64,000 nt of DNA from Vogesella fluminis (lineage in GTDB: Bacteria; Pseudomonadota; Gammaproteobacteria; Burkholderiales; Chromobacteriaceae). The translations under genes were made by a program, and so were the position numbers. Shown piece by piece: positions 1-9,917 of the stretch (position 1 is the stretch's first letter; each line of letters opens with the position of its first letter). The stretch is taken from the NCBI RefSeq assembly GCF_014652335.1, contig NZ_BMYP01000001.1, positions 123,709 through 187,708 on the forward strand, in the 5' to 3' direction. A model generated the notes under the pieces. The model ran no database searches and was not told the origin of the DNA. It saw only the letters and a list, made by a program, of their open reading frames with translations.

Positions 1-84
1 ACCGACAGGATTTTGCCGGGCTGCCACGGGCGGCCCGTTGCCCATTAGCCCGTGCGGCGTGCGACGCCGCCAGAAAGGAAAACG

Positions 85-1362
85 ATGTCCCGCAATCTCG
101 AACTGTTTGAACGTGGCAAGCAGGTGATCCCCGGCGGCGTCAATTCGCCGGTGCGTGCCTTTGGCCAGGTCGGCGGTACGCCGCGCTTCGTCAAGCGCGC
201 CGAGGGCGCCTATTTCTGGGATGCCGACGACAAGCCGTACCTGGACTACGTCGGCAGCTGGGGCCCGGCCATCCTGGGCCACGCCCATCCGGAGGTGGTG
301 AAGGCGGTGCAGGACGCGGCCGTTGGCGGCCTGTCCTTCGGCGCGCCGACCGAGGGCGAGGTCGAGATCGCCGAGGAAATCTGCAAGCTGCTGCCGTCGG
401 TGGAGCAGGTGCGGCTGGTGTCCTCCGGCACCGAGGCGACGATGACGGCGATCCGTCTGGCGCGCGGCTTTACCGGCCGCGACCTGATCGTGAAGTTCGA
501 GGGCTGCTACCACGGCCACTCCGACAGCCTGCTGGTGAAGGCCGGCTCCGGCCTCTTGACCTTCGGCAACCCGTCCTCCGGCGGCGTGCCGGCCGACTGC
601 ACCAAGCACACGCTGGTGCTGCAGTACAACGACGTGCAGCAGCTGGCCGACACCTTCAAGGAGCTGGGCGACCAGATCGCCGGCGTGATCCTGGAGCCGA
701 TCGCCGGCAACATGAACCTGATCAAGCCGTCGGCCGAGTTCGTGCAGGCGTTGCGCGCGCTGACCGAGCAGTACGGCGCGGTGCTGATCTACGACGAGGT
801 GATGACCGGCTTCCGCGTGGCGCTGGGCTGTGCGCAGGGCCTGCACGGCATCACGCCGGACCTGACCACGCTGGGCAAGGTGGTCGGCGGCGGCATGCCG
901 CTGGCGGCCTTCGGCGGTCGCGCCGACATCATGGGCAGGATCGCGCCGCTGGGGAATGTGTACCAGGCCGGCACGCTGTCCGGTAATCCGCTATCGGTGG
1001 CCGCCGGTCTCGCGACGCTGCGCCTGATCCAGCAGCCGGGCTTCCACGACACCCTGGGCCGCCGCAGCGCCCGTCTGGCCGCCGGCCTCGCCGACGCCGC
1101 GCGCGACGCCGGTATCGCGATGAGCACCGACAGCGTCGGCGGCATGTTCGGCTTCTACTTCAGCGACACGGTGCCGGCCAGCTACGCCGAGGCCACCCGC
1201 TGCGACATCACCCGCTTCAAGGCCTTCTTCCACGCGATGCTGGACGAGGGCGTGTACCTGGCGCCGTCGGCCTACGAGGCCGGTTTCATCTCCATCGCCC
1301 ACACCGACGAGCTGGTCGAGCAGACCATCTCCGCCGCACGCCGTGCACTGAGCCGCGTATAA
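85..1362 (+). CDS. hemL: Glutamate-1-semialdehyde 2,1-aminomutase
   Basis: PLP enzyme converting glutamate-1-semialdehyde to 5-aminolevulinate in the C5 route of tetrapyrrole synthesis; cytosolic. The 425-residue product matches the family length. The PLP lysine lies in [10 protein letters not shown] (about K265), and [12 protein letters not shown] and [10 protein letters not shown] are typical class III aminotransferase segments. The frame is open from a GTG at 52, but the ATG at 85 ([11 protein letters not shown]) starts where the family starts and has AGAAAGGA about 8 bases upstream, so it is preferred. A terminator follows, with one copy of the AAGGTTGGCCGC repeat as its left arm. Confidence 0.96.
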   Translation: MSRNLELFERGKQVIPGGVNSPVRAFGQVGGTPRFVKRAEGAYFWDADDKPYLDYVGSWGPAILGHAHPEVVKAVQDAAVGGLSFGAPTEGEVEIAEEICKLLPSVEQVRLVSSGTEATMTAIRLARGFTGRDLIVKFEGCYHGHSDSLLVKAGSGLLTFGNPSSGGVPADCTKHTLVLQYNDVQQLADTFKELGDQIAGVILEPIAGNMNLIKPSAEFVQALRALTEQYGAVLIYDEVMTGFRVALGCAQGLHGITPDLTTLGKVVGGGMPLAAFGGRADIMGRIAPLGNVYQAGTLSGNPLSVAAGLATLRLIQQPGFHDTLGRRSARLAAGLADAARDAGIAMSTDSVGGMFGFYFSDTVPASYAEATRCDITRFKAFFHAMLDEGVYLAPSAYEAGFISIAHTDELVEQTISAARRALSRV

Positions 1363-1382
1363 TCTTGCCCTGCCCAAGGTTG

Positions 1383-1416
1383 GCCGCATGCCCTTGACCG
1401 GGTGTGCGGCTTTTTT
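1383..1416 (+). terminator. Rho-independent terminator after hemL
   Basis: An 11-bp stem (GCCGCATGCCC with GGGTGTGCGGC, one mismatch) is followed by six T. The left arm overlaps a copy of the dispersed AAGGTTGGCCGC repeat at 1376-1388. Confidence 0.85.
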
Positions 1417-1442
1417 GTTTTTGTATTTCCCGATCGCCGCCA

Positions 1443-4400
1443 ATGACCGATTTGTTTGCCGCCCACACCATTGATCAACTCGCACCGGCGCATCTGGCCG
1501 TACTGCACGCGCTGGCCTTGCTGCCGGCCGGCGAATCCAGGCCCAACCTGCTGACGCTGCTGCAGCTGAACCTGATCCGCGACGAGCAGGGCAAGGCGGT
1601 GAACAATGACAAGCTCGGCGAGATCCTCGGCGATCTGGAGCACCAGGGCTGGATCGTGCGCACCGCCGGCCTGCCGTACCGCATCGCGGCGGGCGCGCGC
1701 AATACCGTGCTGCTGCAGCTGCTGCACGACCGGCAGGAGCGCACCGCGTGGGACGAGCTGCTCACCGAGCACCTGTCGATGTCGCCGGCGGCGCGCGGCA
1801 AGCCTGATCTGGCGCAGATCCAGCTGCGGCTGTGGCTGGCGATCCTGCACGGCCAGGTCGGCGCGGCGCAGGACTGGCTGCAGCGCTACCAGCAGGCGGC
1901 GGCCCTGCACAGCAGCAGCCTGCCGCAGGCACCGTTCAAGCGCCTGTTCGCCAACGCCGCCGGGCGCCAGCTGTTCGACCAGCTGGTCGACGACATCCAG
2001 GTGCTGCTGCTGCTGGACTACCTGCCGGAGGCCAACTACCGCTTCGACACCTTCCGCGAGGGCTACCGCTACGCGCTGTCGCGACTGGACGACGGCTACC
2101 GCGACTGGGACCAGCTCACCAGCCTCTTGATGCTGCAGTTCCTGTGGCGCGGCGACATCCAGCGCCTGCTGCAGGAGGCCGCCGCCGGCGAGGGCTTCGC
2201 CATCAGCAGCCTGTTCTTCCTGCACACCGTGTCCGGCCGCTACGGCGAGGCTCTGGCCACGCTGCAGCAGTGGCTGGACGAGCTGAAGGCGCAGACGCAG
2301 AAGCGCAAGATCGATCTGCCGGCCGACCTCAACGCCTTCCACTGCATCGCGCTGTTGGGCAGCCCGGACAGCCCGCAGCGCAGCAGCGCGCTGAAGCAGG
2401 CGATCAGCAGCGGCATCCGCCAGCACTTCGGCCACAGCTACTACGTGTTGCAGCATCTGGTGCTGCAGCACGAGGGCGGCGCCATCAGCAACAACCTGAC
2501 CCTGCCGGACGCCTCGACGCTGGCCGGCCTCGACGGCCTGCTGCTGGCGCTGGCGATGTACTGGCTGGACGTGAAACAGGCGCGCACGCCGCAGTGGCAG
2601 GCGGCGCTGCAGAACTTCCGCGAGCAGATGCAGGACGAGGGCTACCTGTGGGTGGCCGCCGAGCTGGACGCGCTGCTGGCGGCGCAGTTCGGCCTGCCGC
2701 GGCAGCAAGCAGACTGGCACAAGCAGTACCGGCTGAAGCCGCTGCTGGAGGCGTTCCAGCGCCAGGAGGCGTGGCAGCAGGCGCTGCACGCACTGCGCCA
2801 GCTCGGCCCCAACAAGAGCGAGAGCCGCAGCGCGGCGGCGCAGGGCCAGACGCGGCTGGCGTGGCTGCTCAGCGCCGGCGCCCACGGCGTGATGCTGGAA
2901 GCGCGCGAGCAGAAGCGCTCGGCCAAGAACCAGTGGAGCCGCGGCCGCACCGTGTCGTGGCGCCGCCTGTTCGACGGCGACGACAGCCTCGACTACCTGC
3001 TGCCGCAGGACCAGCAGATCATCAAGGTGCTGCGCGCGCAGCACGAGCACCACTACCACGCCAGCAGCATCTACGAGATCGACGCCGAGAAGGCGCTGCC
3101 GCAGCTGATCAGCCACCCGGCGGTGTACTGGAGCGACGCGCCGGATGTCGGCATCGACATCGTCGCCGGCAGCGTGGCGCTGCAGCTGCAGGAGAGCGGC
3201 GAGCAGATCCGCATCAAGCTGGTGCCGGGCAAGATCGCGCCGGACAGCGAGATCGTGTGGGACAAGGCGACGCCGACGCGGCTGGCGGTGTACAGCATCA
3301 GCAAGGAGGTGCGCCAGATCGCCACCATCCTCGGCAAGGAGCTGACCGTGCCGCGCGCGGCCAAGGCGCAATTGCTGGAGGCGGTGCGCGACATCGCGCC
3401 GCTGGTGCCGGTGCACACCGACATGCCGGAGCTGGCGGCGCACATCGACAGCGTGCCGGCCGACGGCCGCATCTACGCCCACCTGCTGCCGCTGAGCGAG
3501 GGGTTGCGCCTACAGCTCCTGGTGCGGCCGCTGCCGGGCGGCAACTGGTGCAAGCCCGGCGCCGGGCTGGAGAACATCGTCGGCGACATCGACGGCAAGG
3601 CGGTGCAGACCCGTCGCAACCTGAAGAAGGAACAGAAGGCGCTCAAGAGCGTGCTGGCCGCCTGTCCGCTCTTGGCCGCCAGCGACAACGACGGCCAGGA
3701 GTGGCTGCTGGCCGAGCCGCAGGCGGCGCTGGAAGTGCTGTCCGAGCTGCAGACGCTGGACAGCGCGCTGCTGGAGTGCGTGTGGCCGGAGGGCGAGCGC
3801 CTGCGCATCAAGTCGCGCCGCGGCCTGACGCAGCTGAGCCTGGGCATCAAGCAGCAGGGCGACTGGTTCGTGCTGAACGGCGCGTTGCAGCTGGACGACG
3901 GCCGCGTGCTGCAGCTGCGCGAGCTGCTGGAACTGATGCGCGAGGCGCCGGGGCGCTTCCTCAAACTCGGCGACGACGACTGGCTGGCGCTGACCGAGGC
4001 GATGAAGAAGCGGCTGGAAGAGCTGGCGCTGCTGGCCGACCACGTTGGCCGCGACGGCCTGCACGTGTCGGCGCTGGCCGCCGCGCAGCTGGCGGAGCTG
4101 GCCGGCGAGGTCGGCGACTTCGACGCCGACGACGCGTGGCTGGCGCAGGCCGAGCGCCTGCAGTCGCTGCAGGCGTTCCAGCCGCAGCTGCCGTCCACGC
4201 TGCAGGCCGAGCTGCGCGACTACCAGCGCGAGGGCTACGACTGGATGGCGCGGCTGGCGCACTGGGGCGTCGGCGCCTGTCTCGCCGACGACATGGGCCT
4301 GGGCAAGACGGTGCAGACGCTGGCGCTGCTGCTGGCGCGCGCGCCGGGCGGGCCGCAGCTGGTGGTGGCGCCGACCTCGGTGGCGCTGAACTGGCTGTCG

Positions 4401-5567
4401 GAGGCTGCGCGCTTCGCGCCGACGCTGAAGGTGCGCCCGTATCACCAGTTCCGCTCGCTGGTCGATCTCGGGCCGCTGGATCTGGTGGTGGTCAGCTACG
4501 GCCTGCTGCAGCAGGACGCCGCCGCCTTTGCCGCCATCGAGTGGCAAAGCGTGGTGCTGGACGAGGCGCAGGCGATCAAGAACGCCGGCACCAAGCGCGC
4601 GCAGGCGGTGATGGACCTGCAGGCCGGCTTCCGCCTGGCGGCCAGCGGCACGCCGGTGGAAAACCACCTCGGCGAGCTGTGGAGCCTGTTCCGCTTCCTC
4701 AACCCCGGCCTGCTCGGCAGCCAGGAACGCTTCGCGCAGCGCTTCGGCAACCCGATCGAGCGCGGCGACAAGGGCGCGAAAAAGGCGCTCAAGGCGCTGA
4801 TCCAGCCCTTCATCCTGCGCCGCACCAAGACCCAGGTGCTGGACGAGCTGCCGCCGCGCACCGAGATCACGCGCAAGGTGCCGCTGTCGGCCGACGAGCT
4901 GCACCTGTACGAGGCGATGCGCCAGCAGGCGGTGACCAAGCTGGACGAGCTGAAGGGCGCCGACGGCAAGCAGATGCAGGTGCTGGCCGAGATCACCAAG
5001 CTGCGCCGTTTCTGTTGCCATCCGCAGCTGGTGCTGAAGGACAGCACCATCGCCGGCAGCAAGCTGGCGGCGTTTGCCGACATCGCCGACGAACTGCTGG
5101 AAAACGGCCACAAGGCGCTGGTGTTCAGCCAGTTTGTCGACCACCTGTCGCTGGTGCGCCAGCATCTGGACGCGCGCGGCGTCGCCTACCAGTATCTGGA
5201 CGGCACCACCCCGGCCAAGGCGCGCAAGGAGCGCGTCGACGCCTTCCAGCGCGGCGAGGGCGACATCTTCCTGATCAGCCTGAAAGCCGGCGGCACCGGC
5301 CTCAACCTGACCGCCGCCGACTACGTGATCCACCTCGACCCGTGGTGGAACCCGGCGGTGGAAGACCAGGCCTCCGACCGCGCCTACCGCATGGGCCAGC
5401 AGCGGCCGGTGACCATCTACCGACTGGTGGCGGAGCACACCATCGAGGAGCAGATCGTGGCGCTGCACACGGCCAAGCGCGACCTTGCCGACAGCCTGCT
5501 GGAAGGCGGCGACGTCAGCGCGCGGCTGGATGCGGAGGCGCTGCTGGCGCTGCTCAAGGGCTCCTGA
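1443..5567 (+). CDS. SNF2-family DEAD/DEAH-box helicase
   Basis: Large (1374 aa) Swi2/Snf2-type ATPase, presumably a DNA translocase that remodels protein-DNA or transcription complexes. The C-terminal 470 residues hold the motor: Walker A DMGLGKT (K955), motif II DEAQ (about 1040-1043), motif III-like [14 protein letters not shown], and motifs [13 protein letters not shown] and [12 protein letters not shown]. The first ~900 residues are helix-rich and carry no motif I can name; I see no SWIM zinc finger. The ATG at 1443 (MTDLFAAH) is chosen; an upstream ATG at 1404 would add residues read from the hemL terminator. Its native substrate cannot be told from sequence. Confidence 0.9.
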   Translation: MTDLFAAHTIDQLAPAHLAVLHALALLPAGESRPNLLTLLQLNLIRDEQGKAVNNDKLGEILGDLEHQGWIVRTAGLPYRIAAGARNTVLLQLLHDRQERTAWDELLTEHLSMSPAARGKPDLAQIQLRLWLAILHGQVGAAQDWLQRYQQAAALHSSSLPQAPFKRLFANAAGRQLFDQLVDDIQVLLLLDYLPEANYRFDTFREGYRYALSRLDDGYRDWDQLTSLLMLQFLWRGDIQRLLQEAAAGEGFAISSLFFLHTVSGRYGEALATLQQWLDELKAQTQKRKIDLPADLNAFHCIALLGSPDSPQRSSALKQAISSGIRQHFGHSYYVLQHLVLQHEGGAISNNLTLPDASTLAGLDGLLLALAMYWLDVKQARTPQWQAALQNFREQMQDEGYLWVAAELDALLAAQFGLPRQQADWHKQYRLKPLLEAFQRQEAWQQALHALRQLGPNKSESRSAAAQGQTRLAWLLSAGAHGVMLEAREQKRSAKNQWSRGRTVSWRRLFDGDDSLDYLLPQDQQIIKVLRAQHEHHYHASSIYEIDAEKALPQLISHPAVYWSDAPDVGIDIVAGSVALQLQESGEQIRIKLVPGKIAPDSEIVWDKATPTRLAVYSISKEVRQIATILGKELTVPRAAKAQLLEAVRDIAPLVPVHTDMPELAAHIDSVPADGRIYAHLLPLSEGLRLQLLVRPLPGGNWCKPGAGLENIVGDIDGKAVQTRRNLKKEQKALKSVLAACPLLAASDNDGQEWLLAEPQAALEVLSELQTLDSALLECVWPEGERLRIKSRRGLTQLSLGIKQQGDWFVLNGALQLDDGRVLQLRELLELMREAPGRFLKLGDDDWLALTEAMKKRLEELALLADHVGRDGLHVSALAAAQLAELAGEVGDFDADDAWLAQAERLQSLQAFQPQLPSTLQAELRDYQREGYDWMARLAHWGVGACLADDMGLGKTVQTLALLLARAPGGPQLVVAPTSVALNWLSEAARFAPTLKVRPYHQFRSLVDLGPLDLVVVSYGLLQQDAAAFAAIEWQSVVLDEAQAIKNAGTKRAQAVMDLQAGFRLAASGTPVENHLGELWSLFRFLNPGLLGSQERFAQRFGNPIERGDKGAKKALKALIQPFILRRTKTQVLDELPPRTEITRKVPLSADELHLYEAMRQQAVTKLDELKGADGKQMQVLAEITKLRRFCCHPQLVLKDSTIAGSKLAAFADIADELLENGHKALVFSQFVDHLSLVRQHLDARGVAYQYLDGTTPAKARKERVDAFQRGEGDIFLISLKAGGTGLNLTAADYVIHLDPWWNPAVEDQASDRAYRMGQQRPVTIYRLVAEHTIEEQIVALHTAKRDLADSLLEGGDVSARLDAEALLALLKGS

Positions 5568-5698
5568 GCACAGCCATCATGCATTGTACATCAGGCATCG
5601 ACGTTACTTGCGCTGGATCAATTCGGGATATGGCCGCCGGCGTAGCATGAATGCGACAACCTGTTTCAGGTGATTACCCGCTCACAAGGAGTCTGCCC

Positions 5699-5923
5699 AT
5701 GTTCCCGGAATACCGCGACCTGATTTCCCGGCTGAAAACCGAAGACAGCCACTTCAGCCGGCTGTTCGACAAGCACAACGAGCTGGACCAGCAGATCAAG
5801 AACATGGAGGCACGTATCGCGCCGGCCATGCCGCTGGAAATCGAAACCCTGAAGAAGGAAAAACTGCAGCTGAAAGACGAGTTGTACCTGATCCTGAAAA
5901 ATGCCCAAGGACTGCTGACTTAG
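5699..5923 (+). CDS. YdcH/DUF465-family small protein
   Basis: A 74-residue protein starting MFPEYRDLISRLK, almost wholly helical with heptad-like spacing (KHNELDQQIKNME, LKKEKLQLKDELY), as in the DUF465/YdcH family. Function of the family is unknown; a small coiled-coil hairpin is likely. The ATG at 5699 has AAGGA 9 bases upstream. It stands alone between the helicase and the convergent aroG. Confidence 0.8.
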   Translation: MFPEYRDLISRLKTEDSHFSRLFDKHNELDQQIKNMEARIAPAMPLEIETLKKEKLQLKDELYLILKNAQGLLT

Positions 5924-5924
5924 G

Positions 5925-5938
5925 GCCTGTTCAAGGTC
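5925..5938. repeat. Short repeat GCCTGTTCAAGGTC, copy 1
   Basis: This 14-mer recurs at 12955-12968 and, with one changed base, at 42255-42268. Each copy lies close to an inverted pair of the AAGGTTGGCCGC repeat. Here it starts directly after the YdcH stop codon. Confidence 0.6.
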
Positions 5939-6041
5939 TTATTTGCAGCTGCGCTGGCCCGGCAAATGGCTAGATGCAAGGCGGACGGCGCAGGCCTTGG
6001 TCATTCCAGGGTCGGCCGGCCACCGCCCCGGCCGGTACTTC

Positions 6042-6071
6042 AAGGTTGGCCGCAGCATTGCGGCCAACCTT
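6042..6071. repeat. Inverted pair of the 13-mer AAGGTTGGCCGCA
   Basis: Two perfect copies in inverted order with a 4-base loop (GCAT) form a 13-bp stem. It lies 17 bases past the aroG stop between convergent genes, so it probably acts as a terminator; a few T follow on the plus strand. Confidence 0.85.
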
Positions 6072-6087
6072 TTGCCCTTTGGCCGGC

Positions 6088-7164
6088 TTACTTGCCGGAC
6101 GGCACACCGACCTTGACGCGGCGTGCCTGAACCGAGTCGGCCAGCGTCTGCAGCAGCGCTTCGGTATCGTCCCAGCCGATGCAGGCATCGGTGATGCTCT
6201 GGCCGTAGGTCAGTTCGCAGCCCGGTTTCAGGTCCTGGCGGCCTGCCACCAGATGGCTTTCCACCATCACGCCGAAGATGTGCTGGTCACCGGCCGCCAG
6301 TTGCGCGGCGACGTCGTCGCACACTTCCATCTGGCGACGGTAGTCCTTGCGGCTGTTGGCGTGACTGAAGTCGACCATCAGCTTCTGCGGCAGGCCGACG
6401 GCGGCCAGCTCGGCAGCGGCAGCCGTAACAAAGCGTGCCTCGTAATTCGGCTCCTTGCCGCCACGCAGGATCACGTGGCAGTCCGGGTTGCCACCGGTCT
6501 CGACGATGGCGGAGTGGCCGGTCTTGGTCACCGACAGGAAATGGTGCGACACGCTGGCAGAGCGGATGGCGTCGACCGCGATCTTCAGGTTGCCGTCGGT
6601 GCCGTTCTTGAACCCGACCGGGCAGGACAGGCCGGAGGCCAGCTCGCGGTGCACCTGCGATTCGGTGGTGCGCGCGCCGATGGCACCCCAGCTGATCAGG
6701 TCGGCCAGGTACTGCGGCGTGATCATGTCGAGGAATTCGGTGGCGGCCGGCATGCCCATGCTGTTGAGGCCCAGCAGCAGGCGGCGCGCCAGGCGCAGGC
6801 CGGTATTGATGTCGTAGGACTCGTCCAGGTGCGGATCGTTGATCAGGCCCTTCCAGCCAACGGTGGTGCGCGGTTTTTCGAAGTAGACGCGCATCACGAT
6901 CTGCAGCTCGTTGGCATACTTTTGGCGCAGCGGCAGCAGGTGGCGGGCGTATTCTTCCGCCGCGGCCGGATCGTGGATGGAACAGGGGCCAATCACCACC
7001 AGCAGGCGGTCGTCCTCGGCACGCAGCAGACGGGCAATGTCCCGACGGGTGTTGAAGATCAGCTCGGCAGCGGATTCGTTGATCGGCAGCTCGTACAGGT
7101 GAGCAATCGGCGGGAGCAGTTCTTTGATGTCGCGGATTCTGACGTCGTCGGTCTGGCGGTGCAT
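6088..7164 (-). CDS. aroG: 3-deoxy-7-phosphoheptulonate (DAHP) synthase, class I
   Basis: First step of the shikimate pathway: phosphoenolpyruvate plus erythrose 4-phosphate to DAHP. The N-terminus MHRQTDDVRIRDIKELLPP lines up with AroG/AroF/AroH of enterobacteria, and LLVVIGPCSIHDP and KPRTTVGWKGL are family signatures. The 358-residue length fits. The ATG at 7164 is chosen over upstream ATGs because homology starts there and AAGGA precedes it by about 11 bases. Which aromatic amino acid inhibits it cannot be read from sequence with confidence. Confidence 0.95.
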   Translation of the reverse strand: MHRQTDDVRIRDIKELLPPIAHLYELPINESAAELIFNTRRDIARLLRAEDDRLLVVIGPCSIHDPAAAEEYARHLLPLRQKYANELQIVMRVYFEKPRTTVGWKGLINDPHLDESYDINTGLRLARRLLLGLNSMGMPAATEFLDMITPQYLADLISWGAIGARTTESQVHRELASGLSCPVGFKNGTDGNLKIAVDAIRSASVSHHFLSVTKTGHSAIVETGGNPDCHVILRGGKEPNYEARFVTAAAAELAAVGLPQKLMVDFSHANSRKDYRRQMEVCDDVAAQLAAGDQHIFGVMVESHLVAGRQDLKPGCELTYGQSITDACIGWDDTEALLQTLADSVQARRVKVGVPSGK

Positions 7165-7349
7165 TGCTATGTCCTTGGTCTCTTTTGTTCGCATAGCAAC
7201 ATTACCCGCTTCACCCTGCCATGCCAAGCCCCAAACCACATCGCGGCCGGCGATTTTTTGGTATTCCTCCGCGCCATCACTGTGGCATGACCTGCCAATC
7301 AGCCTGCCAGAAAACAGTGCTGACGGCAGTATTTGCCATGATGGTGATT

Positions 7350-7382
7350 AAAAAAAGAAAAAAGCACCCAGAAGGGTGCTTT
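7350..7382 (-). terminator. Rho-independent terminator after dksA
   Basis: On the minus strand a 9-bp stem (AAAGCACCC / GGGTGCTTT, 4-base loop) runs into a long T tract. It sits about 30 bases after the dksA stop. Confidence 0.88.
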
Positions 7383-7392
7383 CGTTGGATAA

Positions 7393-7404
7393 TGCGGCCA
7401 ACCT
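7393..7404 (-). repeat. Near-complete copy of the AAGGTTGGCCGCA repeat
   Basis: TGCGGCCAACCT matches 12 of 13 bases of the dispersed repeat. It lies 6 bases after the dksA stop codon, before the terminator. Confidence 0.6.
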
Positions 7405-7409
7405 GGTGC

Positions 7410-7820
7410 TCAGTCGGCGTACTGGCGCTTCATGCGTTCGCGGCGCTCCTGCGCTTCCACCGACAATGATGCCGTCGGACGGGCCAGCAGGCGCTTGAGG
7501 CCGATCGGCTCGCCGGTGTCCTCGCAATAGCCGTAGCTGCCGTCGTCGATCAAACGCAGGGTGGACTGGATCTTCTGCAGCAGCTTGCGCTCGCGGTCGC
7601 GGGTGCGCAGCTCCAGCGCATACTCTTCTTCCAGTGTGGCGCGATCCGCCGGATCGGGCGTGGCTTCCTGCTCCTGCAGGTGGCTAGCCGTAGCACTGGC
7701 GTTGCTCAACAGCTCTTGTTGCATGTTCAACAAGCGCTCCTTGAAGAACTCAAGATGGTCGGCGTTCATGTAGTCATCGCCGGACCAGTTGATGATGTCT
7801 TGTTCAGTCAGCTTGGCCAT
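7410..7820 (-). CDS. dksA: RNA polymerase-binding transcription factor DksA, zinc ligands lost
   Basis: Secondary-channel factor that works with ppGpp on RNA polymerase. The 136-residue protein has the coiled-coil tip DPADRA (D56, D59) and the long helix LELRTRDRERKL. Of the four cysteines of the usual zinc finger only C99 remains: the others are T102, S120 and A123 by spacing against E. coli DksA. It therefore resembles zinc-independent DksA2-type proteins. The start at 7820 (MAKLTEQDI) is chosen because the longer frame adds 25 residues with no family match. A terminator and a copy of the dispersed repeat follow. Confidence 0.9.
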   Translation of the reverse strand: MAKLTEQDIINWSGDDYMNADHLEFFKERLLNMQQELLSNASATASHLQEQEATPDPADRATLEEEYALELRTRDRERKLLQKIQSTLRLIDDGSYGYCEDTGEPIGLKRLLARPTASLSVEAQERRERMKRQYAD

Positions 7821-8044
7821 AGTTTGATGCTTCCAGCTATAAAGTTGTGGCAACAGGCGTGGAAGATTACCGACGGCATAAGGAAAGTGCAACACAATCC
7901 GTACGCCATCTCCGTCACAACTGTCTTTTATTTTGTGTATATAGTGCCGAACGGGGGTGAACTCAAGAGGACGGGGCGATTATGGCCCGGTTCAGGACAT
8001 TGGCAAGGCAGGCCGGGAACAGCGGTGGCAATCTGGCGCCATGC

Positions 8045-8084
8045 CAATGCAACAAAAGCGCCACGCGGCGCTTTTGTTGCATTG
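8045..8084 (-). terminator. Strong hairpin terminator after cytochrome c gene
   Basis: Perfect 18-bp stem (CAATGCAACAAAAGCGCC and its complement) with a 4-base loop, 7 bases after the cytochrome c stop codon. Confidence 0.8.
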
Positions 8085-8091
8085 AACACGG

Positions 8092-8397
8092 TTACTTCTG
8101 GCTCAATACCCACTTCACCAGTGTTTTCAGGTCGGCATCGCTGACCTGCGGGTGGGCCGGCATCGGAACCGGGCCCCAGACGCCGGAACCGCCGGCCTTG
8201 ATCTTGGCGATCAGCTTGGCTTCGGCCGCCTTGTTGCCCGCATACTTCTTGGCAACGTCCTTGTAGGCTGGACCGACGATCTTCTTGTCTACGGCATGAC
8301 AGGCAACACAGGCGTATTTCTGTGCCAGCTGCAGGTTGGCGAAAGCGGGTGCGGTCAGCACGCCCATGGCCACCGCGGCCAGTAGCATTTTTTTCAT
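8092..8397 (-). CDS. Periplasmic c-type cytochrome (c551/c5-like)
   Basis: A 101-residue precursor with a Sec signal peptide (MKKMLLAAVAMGVLTAPAFA, cleavage near residue 20). One haem-binding CVACH motif (C30, C33, H34) and a likely axial methionine in GPVPMPAHP place it with class I monohaem cytochromes that shuttle electrons in the periplasm. Partner oxidase or reductase is not apparent nearby. It is a single-gene unit with its own strong terminator. Confidence 0.9.
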   Translation of the reverse strand: MKKMLLAAVAMGVLTAPAFANLQLAQKYACVACHAVDKKIVGPAYKDVAKKYAGNKAAEAKLIAKIKAGGSGVWGPVPMPAHPQVSDADLKTLVKWVLSQK

Positions 8398-8473
8398 GCA
8401 AAGTTCTCCACAGGATCGAATGCCTGCCCCGGCGCCATAGCCTGGCAGGCGATTCTGGTTGATAACCGAATAC

Positions 8474-9058
8474 TCAGACTGCCATCTTGAGTTGCATCAA
8501 GAAAGACATTTCCAGCATCCGCACCGGCAGCATCAGGATCACCTGGATCAGCAGCAACAGTACCAGCGGCGACAGGTCGACGCCGCCGATCACCGCCTTC
8601 TGGAATGGTCGCAGGTAAGGGCGGGTCAACGCCTCCAGCACCGGCCGCAGGCCATTGTAGGGGTTGACCCAGCTGAGGATCGCCAGCACGAATACTGCAC
8701 CCATCAACAGGTACAGCGACAGGCGGAACACGTCAAGCAGCGCCAGCAGCGTCAACGCCAGCCAGCTTTGCGGGTGCAGCAGGTCGTAGGGTAGCGGATT
8801 GAGCAGCAGGATGCAGATCAGTGCCAGCAGCGATACCGCCCACGCCAGCACCATGGTGGCAGTGTCATAACTGCGCCACGCCGGAATCCAGCGCCGCAAC
8901 GGCAATACCGCAAAATTGCTGACCGCGATCACGAACTGGGTCAGCGGGTGCTTGAACGGCGCCCGCGCCACCTGCAGGTAGAAGCGCATCAGCAGCACCA
9001 GCACGAACAGCTCGCTGATGGTCTTGATCAGGAATTGCAGTGTTTCCAGCAGCATCAT
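8474..9058 (-). CDS. yggT: YggT-family membrane protein
   Basis: A 194-residue protein with two similar halves, each with hydrophobic segments and the family signature (RWIPAW in the first half, LSWVNPYNGLRPVLEALTRP in the second). YggT proteins are linked to osmotic tolerance and envelope or cell-division processes, but the mechanism is unclear. The start ATG overlaps the proC stop as ATGA, so the genes are translationally coupled in the order yggS-proC-yggT. Confidence 0.88.
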   Translation of the reverse strand: MMLLETLQFLIKTISELFVLVLLMRFYLQVARAPFKHPLTQFVIAVSNFAVLPLRRWIPAWRSYDTATMVLAWAVSLLALICILLLNPLPYDLLHPQSWLALTLLALLDVFRLSLYLLMGAVFVLAILSWVNPYNGLRPVLEALTRPYLRPFQKAVIGGVDLSPLVLLLLIQVILMLPVRMLEMSFLMQLKMAV

Positions 9059-9864
9059 TCGCCATCCTTGCTCAACAGGTCACCCAGCTCCACCGAGCGG
9101 GCGCGGCAGTCCAGCGCCCCGGCGATGATCGCCGCCTTGACGCCCTCGGCCTCGAAACGGGCGATGGCGCGCTCGGTGGTGCCGCCCTTGGACATCACGT
9201 TGTCGCGCAAGGTTGCCACCGGCAGCGGGCTTTGCCTGGCCAGCTCCACCGCGCCCTCGAAGGTGCCCAGCACCAGCGCCCGCGCTTCCTGCTCGCTGAA
9301 GCCGACCTGGCAGGCGCCCTCGATCATGCTCTCGATAAAGTAGAACACGTAGGCCGGGCCGCTGCCGGAGACGCTGGTGATGTCGTCGATGCCGCCCTCG
9401 GTCTCCAGCCAGCTGGTGATGCCGACCGCCTGCATGATGCTCTCCGCGGTGCGGCGATCCGCCTCGCCGATGTCGGCGGCGGCGTACAGCCCGGACACGC
9501 CCTTGCCGACCATGGCCGGGGTGTTGGGCATCACCCGCACGATGCGCGAGCTGCCCAGCCAGCGGTTCAGCGCCTCCAGCCGCACTCCGGCGGCGATCGA
9601 CACCACCAGCGCGCCGTGCAGGCGCGGCGCCAGTTGCTGGCACACCGCCTGCAGCGCCTGCGGCTTCACCGCCAGCAGCACCACCTCGTCGGCGGCAAAG
9701 CGGTCCGGCAGCGCCGCCAGCACGGTGACGCCGAACTCGGCCTGCAGGCTGGCGCGCTTGTCTTCTTGCAGCTCCACCACGCAGATCTGCTGGCCGGGCT
9801 GTTTGCAGAGGCCGGAAATGATGGCGGAGGCCATATTGCCGCCACCGATGAACGTGATACGCAT
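9055..9864 (-). CDS. proC: Pyrroline-5-carboxylate reductase
   Basis: NAD(P)H-dependent last step of proline synthesis. The 269-residue protein starts MRITFIGGGNMASAIISGL, a Rossmann nucleotide-binding motif, and has the C-terminal SVSGSGPAYVFYFIESM and DNVMSKGGTTERAI signatures. Length is normal. It follows yggS by about 50 bases and overlaps yggT by 4 bases, the common proC neighbourhood in proteobacteria. Confidence 0.96.
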   Translation of the reverse strand: MRITFIGGGNMASAIISGLCKQPGQQICVVELQEDKRASLQAEFGVTVLAALPDRFAADEVVLLAVKPQALQAVCQQLAPRLHGALVVSIAAGVRLEALNRWLGSSRIVRVMPNTPAMVGKGVSGLYAAADIGEADRRTAESIMQAVGITSWLETEGGIDDITSVSGSGPAYVFYFIESMIEGACQVGFSEQEARALVLGTFEGAVELARQSPLPVATLRDNVMSKGGTTERAIARFEAEGVKAAIIAGALDCRARSVELGDLLSKDGE

Positions 9865-9917
9865 GGTTTTCCCCTGGTTCTTGTGGCTTCGCCCGCTGGC
9901 GAAGCCTGGTTGGACGG

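Noticed and set aside
1272..3482. Very long open frame antisense to the SNF2 helicase, and similar ones at 3510-5468
   Set aside because: High G+C with G/C in third positions removes stops from the opposite strand; the products are low-complexity and match no family.
7165..7239. Longer aroG start with 25 extra residues
   Set aside because: Family alignment begins at MHRQTDD and a ribosome binding site precedes that ATG.
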